64,000 nucleotides of DNA from Arthrobacter sp. ZGTC131 (GCF_002929275.1 NZ_PJIK01000018.1:1-64000), one strand, 5' to 3'; shown: positions 10,800 through 19,629, numbered from the stretch's first letter. The notes: a model not told the origin generated them from the sequence alone. Made by a program: numbers and translations.

Positions 10800-11156
10800 C
10801 TAGAGGAACACGGCGATGACTGACAGGTCCTTGTTGGCGTAGCTTTCGGCGTCCTGGAGGATCTCGCAGATGATGCCGAAGGACCGGTCGCTGCGGAAGG
10901 CGGCGGGCACCTGCCAGATGAGGGTCAGGGGCTCCTGGCCGTCGTCGGAGATGGCGTCCGCGAAGTCGTGCAGCGAGTCGTTGAGGGCGTCAAGGTTCAC
11001 GCCGAAGTGTTCCGGAAAGTCCAGTGCCTCGCCGAAGGTCGCCAGCACGGCCTTCTTCGAATCCGCGGCCGGAATCACCAGGGTGCGGCGGCCGGCGTCG
11101 GCAACCTGATCGCGCAACTCGTCAACGGTCCAGGTGTCGGCGGAGTAGATCTTCAT
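10800..11156 (-). CDS. Barstar-family ribonuclease inhibitor
   Basis: A 118-residue protein resembling barstar: an N-terminal MKIYSADTWTVDELRDQVAD segment, then PEHFGVNLDALNDSLHDF, the helix-rich signature by which barstar fills the active site of barnase-type RNases. It has no signal peptide, so it should act in the cytoplasm. It lies 5 bases after the stop codon of a ribonuclease gene, in the same direction, so the two almost certainly form an enzyme-inhibitor pair protecting the producer from its own nuclease. It is the last gene of the glgX-RNase-inhibitor string and converges with glgP. No cysteine is visible, unlike Bacillus barstar. Confidence 0.9.
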   Translation of the reverse strand: MKIYSADTWTVDELRDQVADAGRRTLVIPAADSKKAVLATFGEALDFPEHFGVNLDALNDSLHDFADAISDDGQEPLTLIWQVPAAFRSDRSFGIICEILQDAESYANKDLSVIAVFL

Positions 11157-11161
11157 GGGTG

Positions 11162-11653
11162 CTATTTGCCTTCTGCTATGAATTTGAACGACTCGTAGTG
11201 GTCCGGAGTGTAGTACTTCTCGCCGTCCTTGCCTGCCACTATTCTGCGGGCGCCCCGGTCCGACTCGCCGGGCGTGGGGACCGTGTACTCCTTGTAGTAC
11301 CCGCCCGATTTGCGCGGCAGGAGGCGTTCAAAATTGCCGAACGTCACGCCGTCGCGGTTGTACGGGAAGGGGCCGCCCTGCCGGATCAAGGCGAGGGTGC
11401 GGCGCCCTTCGGCCGGCAGCTGGGATTCCCGGATGACTGCCAGCCCGGAGGGGTTGGCAACGGACGTCGCGCTGCCGGACGCTCCTGGCGCCTGTGGGCG
11501 CGCCGGTGACGACGCTCCTTGCGACGCCGTGGCCGCGGGAGGCTGCACCGTGGGTGGTGATGCCACGACGCTGCACGCCACGAGGGCCGCCAAGGCGAGC
11601 CCGATCAGCAGCGTCCCAACGGCCAGCAGCCTGCTCTTGCTGTTGCGGTACAC
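11162..11653 (-). CDS. Exported guanyl-specific ribonuclease (RNase Sa/barnase type)
   Basis: A 163-residue protein. Residues 1-35 are a signal peptide with a lipobox-like LVAC near residue 27, so it may be either lipid-anchored or cleaved at VVA-SPP. A Pro/Ala/Ser-rich linker follows to about residue 70. The C-terminal RNase domain has GPFPYNRDGVTFGNFE, YYKEYTVPTPG (catalytic Glu), RGARRI (catalytic Arg) and YTPDHY (catalytic His), matching RNase Sa. No other cysteine is present, so the RNase Sa disulfide is absent. It starts at GTG 11653, 6 bases after the glgX stop, and is followed 5 bases later by a barstar gene. It should cleave RNA outside the membrane. Confidence 0.88.
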   Translation of the reverse strand: MYRNSKSRLLAVGTLLIGLALAALVACSVVASPPTVQPPAATASQGASSPARPQAPGASGSATSVANPSGLAVIRESQLPAEGRRTLALIRQGGPFPYNRDGVTFGNFERLLPRKSGGYYKEYTVPTPGESDRGARRIVAGKDGEKYYTPDHYESFKFIAEGK

Positions 11654-11659
11654 CGTGGC

Positions 11660-13777
11660 CTAGGTGCGGTAGATGCTGATGGTATTCGCCGGCACGCTGT
11701 CCCGCTCGCCGGAGGAGACGAGGCTGCCCTGCCGGCGGTCGTGGAGCTCGGACGTAGTGAGGCGCAGTTCGAAGACCCGCTTGCCGGTGCCGTCATCGTT
11801 GGTCACCTGCGGAAGGGTGACGTTGGAATCCTCGCGGCCGCCGTTCACCACAATGAGTCCAGCCACCTGGCCGTCGTCGGAACCCAGCAGCAGCTGCACC
11901 ACCCGGTGTCGGGGATCGTTCCACCGTTCCATGGACATGGGCTGGCCGTCCTCGTCATACCAGTACAGGTAGGACTGTGCGTCCCGGACGGGGTAATCGT
12001 GGGGCTGGCCGGCCAGGAATTCCTTCCGGAGGCGGATCACGCGCTTGGTGCTGCGCAGCATGGCGTGCGACTCCGGCGTGCTGGTCCAGTCGAGCCAGGC
12101 GATGGGGTTGTCCTGGCAGTAGGCGTTGTTGTTGCCCTGCTGGGTGCGGCCAAGCTCATCGCCGGCCGTGATCATCGGAACCCCGAGGGAGATCATGAGC
12201 GACGCCATCAGGTTGCGCCGGGTCTGGGCGCGCGCGGCGACGATGGCTTCGTCCTCGGTACGCCCTTCAAAACCGTGGTTGTAGCTGCGGTTGTCGCCGT
12301 GGCCGTCCCGGTTCTGCTCGCCGTTGGCCTCATTATGCTTGCGGTCGTAGGACACCAGATCGGTCATGGTGAAACCGTCGTGGGCGGTAATGAAGTTCAG
12401 CGACGCGAGCCGTGAACGGCCTGACGGCTCGAAGAGGCTGGCCGAGCCGGACATGGCGTCTGCCAGCCTGGCCACCGATCCGCCTTGGCCGCCGGCATCG
12501 ATCGCCGCACGGTCCGCAAGCCAGAAAGAGCGCAGGGCGTCGCGGTAGTGGTCGTTCCAGTCCACCCAGCCGCCCGGGAAGCGGCCGGTCTGCCACCCGC
12601 CGTAGCCAACGTCCCAGGGCTCGGCGATCAGCTTGACCCGGGACAGCACCGGGTCCGCCGCGACGGCCACAAGGAACGGATGGTTCGGGTCGAACTCGTT
12701 GGCGGCGTTCCGGCACAGCGTGACGGCGAGATCGAAGCGGAAGCCGTCGACGTGGAATTCGTCCACCCAGTACCGGAGCGAATCCAGCACCAGCTGGACC
12801 ACTCGGGGCTCGCCGAAGTTCAGCGTGTTCCCGCAGCCTGTGGTGTCGATGTATCTGCCGTGGCCGTCCGTCCGGTAATACTTCTGCTCGCCCAAGCCGC
12901 GGAAGCTGAAGGTGTGGCCGTCGGGCCCGCCTTCGGCGGTGTGGTTGTAGACAACGTCCAGGATGACTTCGATGCCCGCCGCGTGGAGCAGCTTGACCAT
13001 GCCCTTGAACTCGTCCTGAACGGCCTGGGGGCCGGAGTCCTGCGCCGACTGAGTGGCGTAAGCGGGGTGCGGAACGAAGAATGCCGCCGTGTTGTAACCC
13101 CAGTAGTTGGTCAGGCCGAGGTTCTGAAGGTGCGGCTCGTCGAGGTGGAAATGCACCGGCAGCAGCTGCACGGCCGTGATACCGAGGCCGGTCAGGTGCT
13201 CAATCATGGCCGGATGGGCCATGCCGGCGTAGGTTCCGCGCAGCGCCTCCGGGATATCCGGGTGCAGCTTGCTCTGACCCCGGACGTGGGCCTCGTAGAT
13301 GATGGTGTTGCGCCACGGCGTGTGCGGGCGGTCGTCGCCGCCGCCCCAGTCGAAGTCGCTGGACATCCTGACGCTCGTCAGGAAACCGTTGCGCTGGTCC
13401 ACGGCGCGGCCGTAGGGGTCGAGCAGCAGCGGCTGCCCGTCGTCGTCTTCGTCAAAGTTCACGGTGGGCACCGAGACCGGCAGGACCTGGCCGTCCGTGG
13501 CGGCGCGGAAGCCGTACCGCGAGCCGACCGGAATTCCCTCAACAATGCCGTGATGGACGCCATTCGTCACGTTCGGCAGCGGCTGGATCCGCCAGCTGCC
13601 GCCCGGGGCCTGGTACGCGACTTCCAGTGTGAGAACGCTGGGAGCGTAGACCGCCACGTTGGCGCGCCCGTGGTTCGAACCGTTCTCGGCAGGCCTGGAG
13701 CGCGGAGAACTGACGCCGAGGGGGAAGGCCTGGGAGGCGTCCACGGTCGAGGCTGTGTCTAAGAGGGGCATTACCAT
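11660..13777 (-). CDS. glgX: Glycogen debranching enzyme
   Basis: A 705-residue GH13_11 isoamylase-type enzyme that hydrolyses alpha-1,6 branches, typically of phosphorylase-limited glycogen. It has an N-terminal CBM48-like domain (about residues 20-120), then GFRFDLAVTLCRN (nucleophile Asp), LIAEPWDVGYGG (acid/base Glu) and FITAHDGFTMTDLVSYDRK. Length is normal. It starts at ATG 13777; a second ATG lies two codons later, and neither has a clear Shine-Dalgarno sequence, so a leaderless message is possible. The RNase and barstar genes follow after 6 and 5 bases and probably share its transcript. Role: works with GlgP in glucan breakdown. Confidence 0.92.
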   Translation of the reverse strand: MVMPLLDTASTVDASQAFPLGVSSPRSRPAENGSNHGRANVAVYAPSVLTLEVAYQAPGGSWRIQPLPNVTNGVHHGIVEGIPVGSRYGFRAATDGQVLPVSVPTVNFDEDDDGQPLLLDPYGRAVDQRNGFLTSVRMSSDFDWGGGDDRPHTPWRNTIIYEAHVRGQSKLHPDIPEALRGTYAGMAHPAMIEHLTGLGITAVQLLPVHFHLDEPHLQNLGLTNYWGYNTAAFFVPHPAYATQSAQDSGPQAVQDEFKGMVKLLHAAGIEVILDVVYNHTAEGGPDGHTFSFRGLGEQKYYRTDGHGRYIDTTGCGNTLNFGEPRVVQLVLDSLRYWVDEFHVDGFRFDLAVTLCRNAANEFDPNHPFLVAVAADPVLSRVKLIAEPWDVGYGGWQTGRFPGGWVDWNDHYRDALRSFWLADRAAIDAGGQGGSVARLADAMSGSASLFEPSGRSRLASLNFITAHDGFTMTDLVSYDRKHNEANGEQNRDGHGDNRSYNHGFEGRTEDEAIVAARAQTRRNLMASLMISLGVPMITAGDELGRTQQGNNNAYCQDNPIAWLDWTSTPESHAMLRSTKRVIRLRKEFLAGQPHDYPVRDAQSYLYWYDEDGQPMSMERWNDPRHRVVQLLLGSDDGQVAGLIVVNGGREDSNVTLPQVTNDDGTGKRVFELRLTTSELHDRRQGSLVSSGERDSVPANTISIYRT

Positions 13778-13892
13778 CGGTTAAAGCTTAGCTGGCACAA
13801 ACAAATAGCTGATCTATTCCGGGATGTTACACGCGGCGGGGCGGAGTCCGAGCGGCGGCATACTGGTAGTACGCACCGATATGGAGGTACCC

Positions 13893-14702
13893 GTGAGGGT
13901 TGCACTTGCCCAGATCATCACCGGCCGGGACCTGGCCGCCAACCTCGTGTTGGTCGAGGAGTTTGCCCGCCGCGCCAAGGAAGGCGGCGCCGAGCTGGTC
14001 GTGTTCCCTGAGGCCACGATGCGCGCCTTCGGGAATTCACTCATCGACATCGCCGAGCCGCTGGACGGCCCGTGGGCCAACAGGGTCCGCGCCATTTCCG
14101 CTGAGCTGGGGATGGTGATCGTCGTCGGCATGTTCACGCCCGGAGCATCAGCCTCCGGAGGGCAGGCGAAAGTCCGGAACACCCTGCTGGTCACCGGTCC
14201 CGGCGTGGAAGCCAGCTACGACAAGGTTCACCTTTTTGATGCCTTCGGCTTCCTGGAGTCGGACACCGTGGATGCCGGAACGGGCCCGGTAACGTTCGAC
14301 GCCGGCGGCCTCACCTTCGGTTTGGCCACCTGTTACGACGTTCGTTTCCCGGCCCTTTTCACGGCCAACGCCGGCCGCGGTGCCGTTGCGAACATCGTCT
14401 GCGCCTCCTGGGGTTCGGGGCCGGGCAAGGTGGAGCAGTGGCAACTTCTGGCCCGGGCCCGTGCCGTGGACACCACTACCTACGTCCTTGCGTGCGGCCA
14501 AGGCGATCCCGCAACGCAAGGTGTCGAACAGCGCGGCGCGGCGCCCACCGGAGTGGGGCACACCGCCGTCGTATCGCCTTTCGGCGAAGTCTTGGAAGAG
14601 CTCGACGGCGCCCCCGGCCTGCTGTTCGCCGACCTGGATCCCGCCGTGGTCAAGGAAGCCCAAACCAAGCTCCCCGTCCTGGCCAACCGCCGAGAGTTCT
14701 GA
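13893..14702 (+). CDS. Carbon-nitrogen hydrolase (nitrilase superfamily)
   Basis: A 269-residue cytoplasmic enzyme of the nitrilase/amidase fold. The Glu-Lys-Cys triad is visible: VVFPEATMRAF (Glu), YDKVHLFDAFGFLES (Lys) and GLATCYDVRFP (Cys). Family members hydrolyse amides such as omega-amidase substrates or deaminated glutathione; the substrate cannot be told from sequence. I start at GTG 13893 because GGAGG lies 6 bases upstream. The frame is open further upstream, but those codons lack family character. It is divergent from glgX and followed by a repeat element. Confidence 0.85.
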   Translation: MRVALAQIITGRDLAANLVLVEEFARRAKEGGAELVVFPEATMRAFGNSLIDIAEPLDGPWANRVRAISAELGMVIVVGMFTPGASASGGQAKVRNTLLVTGPGVEASYDKVHLFDAFGFLESDTVDAGTGPVTFDAGGLTFGLATCYDVRFPALFTANAGRGAVANIVCASWGSGPGKVEQWQLLARARAVDTTTYVLACGQGDPATQGVEQRGAAPTGVGHTAVVSPFGEVLEELDGAPGLLFADLDPAVVKEAQTKLPVLANRREF

Positions 14703-14749
14703 GCCTGGCCTCCGCACTTTCGCTGACAGGTGCCGCGGACAACGACGCC

Positions 14750-15149
14750 TTGCCGTCGCTTAGACACCTCCCGTCGCCGTCTCGGCCGCGGCCGGCCTTC
14801 TGCGGCTATGGTCGGCGATGCGCTCCTTAGCAAGCCATCGCCGCCCGCTGGTTTTCGGAGGCATTCACCTACAGTTTCGCTCACCATTAACAGGAAATGC
14901 TCCCGCACAGTTATGCAGGAGCGTTTCCCGTTTCCCCGCAGGAACTGCGAGAGAGTTCCCAGTTTTTGAGCGAAACGTGACAGAGCGTTGGCGTCCTGTT
15001 CTGAAGGCGTCTCAACAGGCCCGACGACGGAAAGTGGCCTTGACCGCTAGCCGTAGCGGCCGTTTTGCTAAGGAGCGCATCGCCGACCAAAGCTGCATAA
15101 GGCCGCCCGCGGCCGCATGAAGCGTCGGGAGGTGTCTAAGCGACGGCAA
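14750..15149. repeat. 400-bp element bounded by 84/85-bp inverted repeats (MITE-like)
   Basis: The left arm (14750-14833) and right arm (15065-15149) are imperfect inverted repeats. The outermost 24 bases (starting TTGCCGTCGCTTAGACACCT) match exactly, as do the inner 24 (GGTCGGCGATGCGCTCCTTA and on); the middle diverges but keeps a GGCCGCGG core. No credible ORF lies between the arms. The core (14834-15064) holds an Arthrobacter-type hairpin repeat (14893-14928) followed by two GAGAG/CAGAG-type units. No target-site duplication is obvious. It looks like a non-autonomous mobile element or a large structured intergenic repeat. Confidence 0.7.
14893..14980. repeat. Dispersed hairpin repeat, copy 1
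   Basis: The hairpin GGAAATGCTCCCGCA / TGCAGGAGCGTTTCC is followed by GTTTCC and then two imperfect units, GGAACTGCGAGAGAGTTCC (14941-14959) and GAAACGTGACAGAGCGTTGG (14972-14991). The same arrangement recurs at 54282-54425 (copy 2). Confidence 0.65.
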
Positions 15150-15208
15150 AGCGGCCGCTGCGGCGGACCCTTGGGAGGACCCGACGGGGCAAAGCGGCCG
15201 CTGCGGCG
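15146..15208. repeat. Pair of 20-bp direct repeats
   Basis: The same 20 bases (GCAAAGCGGCCGCTG then CGGCG) occur at 15146-15165 and 15189-15208, 43 bases apart. The first copy overlaps the outer end of the right inverted repeat. They lie just past the rlmB stop codon. Confidence 0.6.
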
Positions 15209-15225
15209 AACGCCGCCGCAGGAAA

Positions 15226-16218
15226 CTACTTAACGGCGCGCTGGCGGGATACTTCGTAGAGGGAGATGCCGACGGCCATGGAGGCGTTGAGCGATTCCAT
15301 GGCGGAGTCGATCGGGATGGAGACGATCTGGTCGCAGTTCTCGCGGACGAGGCGGCTGAGGCCCTTGCCCTCGGAGCCCACCACGATGCAGACAGGTTCG
15401 GTGGCCAAGGTGAGGTCCGGCAGCGAAACGTCGCCGTCGCCGTCGAGCCCCAGGACGAAGATGCCCATGCTCTTGAACTGCTTCAGGGCATTGTTCAGGT
15501 TGGACGCGCGGGCCACGGGCACGCGGACGGCAGCGCCGGCGCTGGTCTTCCACGCGGAGGCCGTGACGCCGACGGAACGGCGTTCCGGGACGATCACGCC
15601 GTGGCCGCTGAAGGCCGAGACGGAGCGGATGATGGCGCCGAGGTTGCGGGGGTCCGTGATGCCGTCGAGGGCAACGAAGATGGGCGCGTTTGAGACGTGC
15701 CCCTTCTTCCACCGGTCGACGGTCTGCTCGGCGAGGTCGTAGGCGTCCTGGTATTCGTACGGCGGGATCTGCAGCACGAGGCCCTGGTGCACGGCGTCGT
15801 CGGTCATCCGGTCAAGTTCCGGCTTGCCGGTTTCCAGCAGCGGGATGCCGCGTTCGGCGGCAAGCTTGAGCGATTCCTTGACGCGGTCGTCCATCTCGAT
15901 GCGGATCGCCACGTGCAGTGCCTTCGCGGGGATGCCGGCGCGGAGCGCCTCGACGACGGAGTTGCGGCCCGTCACCACTTCCTCGGTGGCGCGGCCCTTG
16001 GGGCCGGACCGTGCGCCGGCGCTGCGGCCGCCGCCGGCGCGCTTGGCCTCGGAGCGCTCCGAGAGCTGCTTGTTCTTGTACGCCTTGTGATACGGGCGAT
16101 CTTCGGCCTTGGGGGTAGGCCCCTTGCCTTCGAGTGCCTTGCGGCCGTGGCCACCGGTTCCGGTGGTGGGGCCCTTCTTGAGCTTGCGGATTGCGCCCGG
16201 GCGACCGTTGTTGGCCAT
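15226..16218 (-). CDS. rlmB: 23S rRNA (guanosine-2'-O-)-methyltransferase, TrmH/SpoU family
   Basis: A 330-residue SPOUT methyltransferase. Residues 1-85 are a basic, low-complexity extension common in actinobacteria. A substrate-binding domain (GRNSVVEALRAGIPAKALHV) follows, then the knotted domain with VALDGITDPRNLGAIIRS, IVVGSEGKGLSRLV and SIPIDSAMESLNASMAVGI, the three SpoU motifs that bind S-adenosylmethionine. RlmB 2'-O-methylates G2251 (E. coli numbering) of the peptidyl-transferase P-loop. I chose ATG 16218 over an upstream alternative because GGTGG precedes it at the right distance. It follows cysS in the same direction, a common actinobacterial order. Confidence 0.9.
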   Translation of the reverse strand: MANNGRPGAIRKLKKGPTTGTGGHGRKALEGKGPTPKAEDRPYHKAYKNKQLSERSEAKRAGGGRSAGARSGPKGRATEEVVTGRNSVVEALRAGIPAKALHVAIRIEMDDRVKESLKLAAERGIPLLETGKPELDRMTDDAVHQGLVLQIPPYEYQDAYDLAEQTVDRWKKGHVSNAPIFVALDGITDPRNLGAIIRSVSAFSGHGVIVPERRSVGVTASAWKTSAGAAVRVPVARASNLNNALKQFKSMGIFVLGLDGDGDVSLPDLTLATEPVCIVVGSEGKGLSRLVRENCDQIVSIPIDSAMESLNASMAVGISLYEVSRQRAVK

Positions 16219-16310
16219 GAGTTCCACCCTTGGTTGTATTGAGTAAGTCTGACCTCCAGTCTACTGACTCAAGTTAAATCGTTGACCGGGGCGGGTCGCT
16301 GCCGAAGGAA

Positions 16311-17765
16311 TCAGCCGCGCTGAAGGCTCCAGGTGGCGCCGTCCGCGCTGTCTTCAACCACGACGCCGGCGGCCGACAGGGTGTCCCGAATGGCGTCCGA
16401 TGCAGCCCAGTCCTTCCGGGCGCGGGCATCGGCGCGGGCCGCGAGCTGGGCCTCCACCAGTGTCCCGAGGGCCGCGGTGGCCTGATTGTCGACGGCGGGC
16501 TGCGCGGCGTCGCTGATGCCCAGGACGCGAAGCATGTCAGTCACGCTGGTGAGCGCCTGCCGTGCTGCCGCGAAGTCACCGGCGGTGAGTGCTGTATTCC
16601 CTGCGCGGACGGTGTCGTGCAGGACTCCGAGGGCCTGCGGCACGTTGAGGTCGTCGTCCATGGCGGCGACGAAGGCGTCCGGCACCGTGCTGTGGCTGCC
16701 GAACAGCAGGGAGCCGTCCGCGGACAGCGCACGGACCGCCCGTGCGATGAAACCGTCGATGCGTTCGACGGCGGCGGCTGCTTCCTGTAGGGACGTTGGC
16801 TGGTAGTCCAGCACCGAGCGGTACTGCGCCTGGCCGAGGTAGTAGCGGACCACGCGGGGCGGGGCGAGTTCCAGCATTTCCGCCGGGCTGACGGTGTTGC
16901 CCACGGACTTGGACATTTTTTCGCCCTGGTAAGTGACCATGCCGTTGTGCATCCAGAAGTTGGCGAATGCGTGGCCGGCAGCCTGCGACTGGGCCATCTC
17001 GTTCTCGTGGTGCGGGAAGCGCAGATCCAGGCCGCCGCCGTGGATGTCGAATTCCGTGCCGAGGTACTTGGTGACCATCGCCGAGCATTCGAGATGCCAG
17101 CCCGGACGGCCGGCGCCCCACGGCGAAACCCAGCTTGCCGTCGTCGGCTCGCCTTCCTTGTGGCCCTTCCACAGCGCGAAGTCGCGCGAATCCTTCTTGC
17201 CGCGGGGGTCGGCGTCAGTCGCCCCCTGCATGTCGTCAAGCTTCTGCCGCGTCAGCGAGCCGTACTTGTTCCAGGAGCGCACGTCGAAGTAGACGTCGCC
17301 CGAGCCGTCGAGGGCCGGGTACGCGTGGCCCCGGTCGATCAGCTGCTGGATGAGGGCATGCATCTCCGGGATGTGGCCGGTGGCCCGTGGCTCGTAGGTG
17401 GGCCGGGATACACCGAGCGTGTCGTAGGCCTTGAGGAATTCCTGTTCGTACCGGTAGGCCAGCGCCCACCATTCCTCTTCCGGGACCGCTCCGGGTTCCT
17501 GCTCGAAATCCGGGTGGAAGGACGCCTCGGACTTGGCAAGGATCTTGTCGTCTATGTCGGTCACGTTGCGGACAACAGTGACCCGGAACCCGCGGTACTC
17601 GAGCCAGCGAGTGAGCTGGTCGAACGCGATGGCGGAGCGGATGTGCCCCACGTGCGGCATCCCCTGCACCGTCGCCCCGCAGTAGTACAGGCTTACCTTG
17701 CCGGGTACCAGGGGAACGAAGTCGCGGACTTCGGCGGATGCGGTGTCGTAAAAACGGAGGGTCAC
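16311..17765 (-). CDS. cysS: Cysteinyl-tRNA synthetase
   Basis: A 484-residue class I synthetase that charges tRNA-Cys in the cytoplasm. The HIGH motif appears as [15 protein letters not shown] (about residues 38-52), with the zinc-binding Cys in YYCGATVQG just before it; the second zinc ligand segment is [14 protein letters not shown] is present in full ([10 protein letters not shown]). The C-terminal DALR domain carries the [11 protein letters not shown] segment. MshC is a paralogue, but the context (ispDF-cysS-rlmB) and the short CysS-like length favour CysS. It starts at GTG 17765. Confidence 0.92.
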   Translation of the reverse strand: MTLRFYDTASAEVRDFVPLVPGKVSLYYCGATVQGMPHVGHIRSAIAFDQLTRWLEYRGFRVTVVRNVTDIDDKILAKSEASFHPDFEQEPGAVPEEEWWALAYRYEQEFLKAYDTLGVSRPTYEPRATGHIPEMHALIQQLIDRGHAYPALDGSGDVYFDVRSWNKYGSLTRQKLDDMQGATDADPRGKKDSRDFALWKGHKEGEPTTASWVSPWGAGRPGWHLECSAMVTKYLGTEFDIHGGGLDLRFPHHENEMAQSQAAGHAFANFWMHNGMVTYQGEKMSKSVGNTVSPAEMLELAPPRVVRYYLGQAQYRSVLDYQPTSLQEAAAAVERIDGFIARAVRALSADGSLLFGSHSTVPDAFVAAMDDDLNVPQALGVLHDTVRAGNTALTAGDFAAARQALTSVTDMLRVLGISDAAQPAVDNQATAALGTLVEAQLAARADARARKDWAASDAIRDTLSAAGVVVEDSADGATWSLQRG

Positions 17766-17795
17766 CGCTCCAGATTAGCCGATGGCATTGTCCGG

Positions 17796-18122
17796 CTACT
17801 TACAGACATCGCCGATCCGGTTGTTCTGTTCCTTAAGCTCGGCGAGCTGCTCCGCGCTCTTGTCCCCGAGCGAGGTGCCGGCCACCTTTTTCATGACGTC
17901 AGCCATCTTCTGGATCGGGTCAGCAAGCTCCGGGGCAACCTTGTCGGCAACTTCCTGGTAATGCTTGGCGATCTGGTCAGCCTGCTGCACCTGGCTGCCG
18001 GTCGGCTTGAAGGTATCCCCCTTGAGGAACGTGCAGCTCTCCTCCACGCTCATCTTGGGGCTTCCGGCGCAGCCTGCGAGGAGCAGCCCTGCGATGACGA
18101 CGGCGGGAAGCAGCTTTTTCAC
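17796..18122 (-). CDS. Small lipoprotein of unknown function
   Basis: A 108-residue protein. MKKLLPAVVIAGLLLAGCAG is a clear signal peptide with lipobox LAGC (Cys 18), so it should be lipidated and anchored on the outer face of the membrane. The rest is hydrophilic and helical, with a second and third Cys (SCTFLK and the C-terminal GDVCK) that could form a disulfide. I recognise no domain. It lies between cysS and ispF in the same direction and may share their transcript. Confidence 0.7.
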   Translation of the reverse strand: MKKLLPAVVIAGLLLAGCAGSPKMSVEESCTFLKGDTFKPTGSQVQQADQIAKHYQEVADKVAPELADPIQKMADVMKKVAGTSLGDKSAEQLAELKEQNNRIGDVCK

Positions 18123-18176
18123 GGCGGGTCTCCTGGTATTGCGGTACTGGTGCTGCTTCCAGCCTAGGTGATTCCG

Positions 18177-18710
18177 CTAAGGGGCGGGGTACACCAGGGC
18201 GGTCGCGACGGCTGAAATGCCTTCGCCCCGGCCGGTGAATCCGAGCCCGTCGCCGGTGGTGGCGGTGACACTCACAGGGGCGCCGGCGGCGTCACTGAGG
18301 ACCCGCTGCGACTCTTCGCGCCGCGGACCGAACTTTGGCCGGTTGGCTACGAACTGCACCGCGATGTTGCCGATCTCGAACCCGGCGGCACGGACGATCC
18401 GGGCGGCTTCGGCCAGCAGAGTGACACCCGAGGCGCCGGCCAGTTCCGGGCGGTCGGTGCCGAAGTGGGTGCCGAGGTCACCGATGCCGCAAGCGGAGAA
18501 TAATGCGTCGGCGGCAGCGTGGGCCACGGGGTCCCCGTCGGAGTGGCCTGCCAGCCCCCGCTCGCCTTCCCAGAACAGACCGCCCAGCCAGAGCGGCTGC
18601 GGTGCGTTTTCAGGAGCGAAGGCGTGGACGTCAATGCCGATTCCGGTGCGGGGCAGGATCATTTTCATGTTGGTCTGATTCACTGCTTCAGCTGGGTTAT
18701 TTGCGCCCAC
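18177..18710 (-). CDS. ispF: 2-C-methyl-D-erythritol 2,4-cyclodiphosphate synthase
   Basis: IspF of the MEP isoprenoid pathway. The core begins at [15 protein letters not shown], where Asp and His bind the metal, followed by [20 protein letters not shown] (second metal His) and a C-terminal [20 protein letters not shown]. The full frame gives 177 residues from GTG 18710, 5 bases after the ispD stop, with AAGG and GAGGG just upstream. ATG at 18668 or 18662 would give the minimal IspF length of about 160. It is co-directional with ispD, whose product makes the upstream intermediate of the same pathway. Confidence 0.9.
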   Translation of the reverse strand: MGANNPAEAVNQTNMKMILPRTGIGIDVHAFAPENAPQPLWLGGLFWEGERGLAGHSDGDPVAHAAADALFSACGIGDLGTHFGTDRPELAGASGVTLLAEAARIVRAAGFEIGNIAVQFVANRPKFGPRREESQRVLSDAAGAPVSVTATTGDGLGFTGRGEGISAVATALVYPAP

Positions 18711-18715
18711 AGCCT

Positions 18716-19498
18716 TCAGCCCTCGACCCAGCGGACGCCCAAGGGACCCTCGAGAAGACCTTCGGCAATGATCAGGTCCAGCGGGGTGGTGATTTTCAGG
18801 GACTGGCTGGCGCCGCGGACGGCATGCACCGGCACGCCCAGGAGTTCAACCAGCATGGCGTCGTCGGTCACGGCGGCTGCCTGGCGTTCGTCGAACCCGA
18901 GCGCTGCCTGGTGCGCCTGCCTGAGCGTCTCACAGTTGAAGCCCTGCGGAGTCTGGACTGCCCGCAGCTCCTCCCGGGGTGCCGTTCCGGTGACGACCTC
19001 AGGGGCGATGTCCGCGTCGCGGCCGTCGGTGGCGGCGACCGTCTTGACCGTGTCCACGACGGGAATGACCGGGATGACGGCCGATGCCCCGGCGGCCAGG
19101 GCCTGGGCCACGCGGTGGAAGACTGACTCGGGCGTCAGGGCGCGGGCCGCATCGTGCACGAGCACCGCCTCGGTGCCGTCCTCGAGGGCAGCCAGCGCGG
19201 ACCGGACGGAATCCGATCTGGTGGCTCCGCCGTCGACCGTCGTCAGGAGCGGGCCGCCGTCAACGAGCTCCACCCGGAAGTCCTCGCACAACTGCCGGAG
19301 GCCGTCGTCGCCGGCCGGCAGCGCGATGCACACCTGGCTCGCGACCCCGGAGGCCACAATGCCGCGGAGCGCGTGCAGGAGGATGGGCTCGCCGCCGAGC
19401 GGAACAGCGGCCTTGGGCATGCCGTAGCCGAGCCGCTGCCCGGATCCTGCCGCCACCAGGATCACGGCGGTGACGGGGCGCGTAGGTGCATTGTTCAT
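18716..19498 (-). CDS. ispD: 2-C-methyl-D-erythritol 4-phosphate cytidylyltransferase
   Basis: A 260-residue nucleotidyltransferase that joins CTP and MEP in isoprenoid biosynthesis. The N-terminal [19 protein letters not shown] is the nucleotide-binding signature, followed by [15 protein letters not shown] and the C-terminal [16 protein letters not shown]. It starts at ATG 19498. The carD terminator lies about 100 bases upstream, so this gene probably needs its own promoter. ispF follows after 5 bases. Confidence 0.92.
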   Translation of the reverse strand: MNNAPTRPVTAVILVAAGSGQRLGYGMPKAAVPLGGEPILLHALRGIVASGVASQVCIALPAGDDGLRQLCEDFRVELVDGGPLLTTVDGGATRSDSVRSALAALEDGTEAVLVHDAARALTPESVFHRVAQALAAGASAVIPVIPVVDTVKTVAATDGRDADIAPEVVTGTAPREELRAVQTPQGFNCETLRQAHQAALGFDERQAAAVTDDAMLVELLGVPVHAVRGASQSLKITTPLDLIIAEGLLEGPLGVRWVEG

Positions 19499-19587
19499 GC
19501 GGTCTAGCCTACGTCGCGGCCACCCGGCCCGGCATAACCCGGCACGGCATAACCGGCCACCGCATTACCTGGCGTTGGGATTTGGGC

Positions 19588-19623
19588 AAAAAGAAACCCC
19601 GGTGGCACCATGCCACCGGGGTT
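19588..19623 (-). terminator. Terminator downstream of carD
   Basis: Inverted repeat AACCCCGGTGGC / GCCACCGGGGTT (19595-19606, 19612-19623). On the minus strand it is followed by TCTTTTT. It lies just beyond the carD stop codon in the right orientation. Confidence 0.85.
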
Positions 19624-19629
19624 CAATTC

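Noticed and set aside
14730-15120. ORFs of 79-100 codons inside the inverted-repeat element
   Set aside because: They read through the inverted repeats and hairpin, have no ribosome-binding site and no protein character; no transposase is present.
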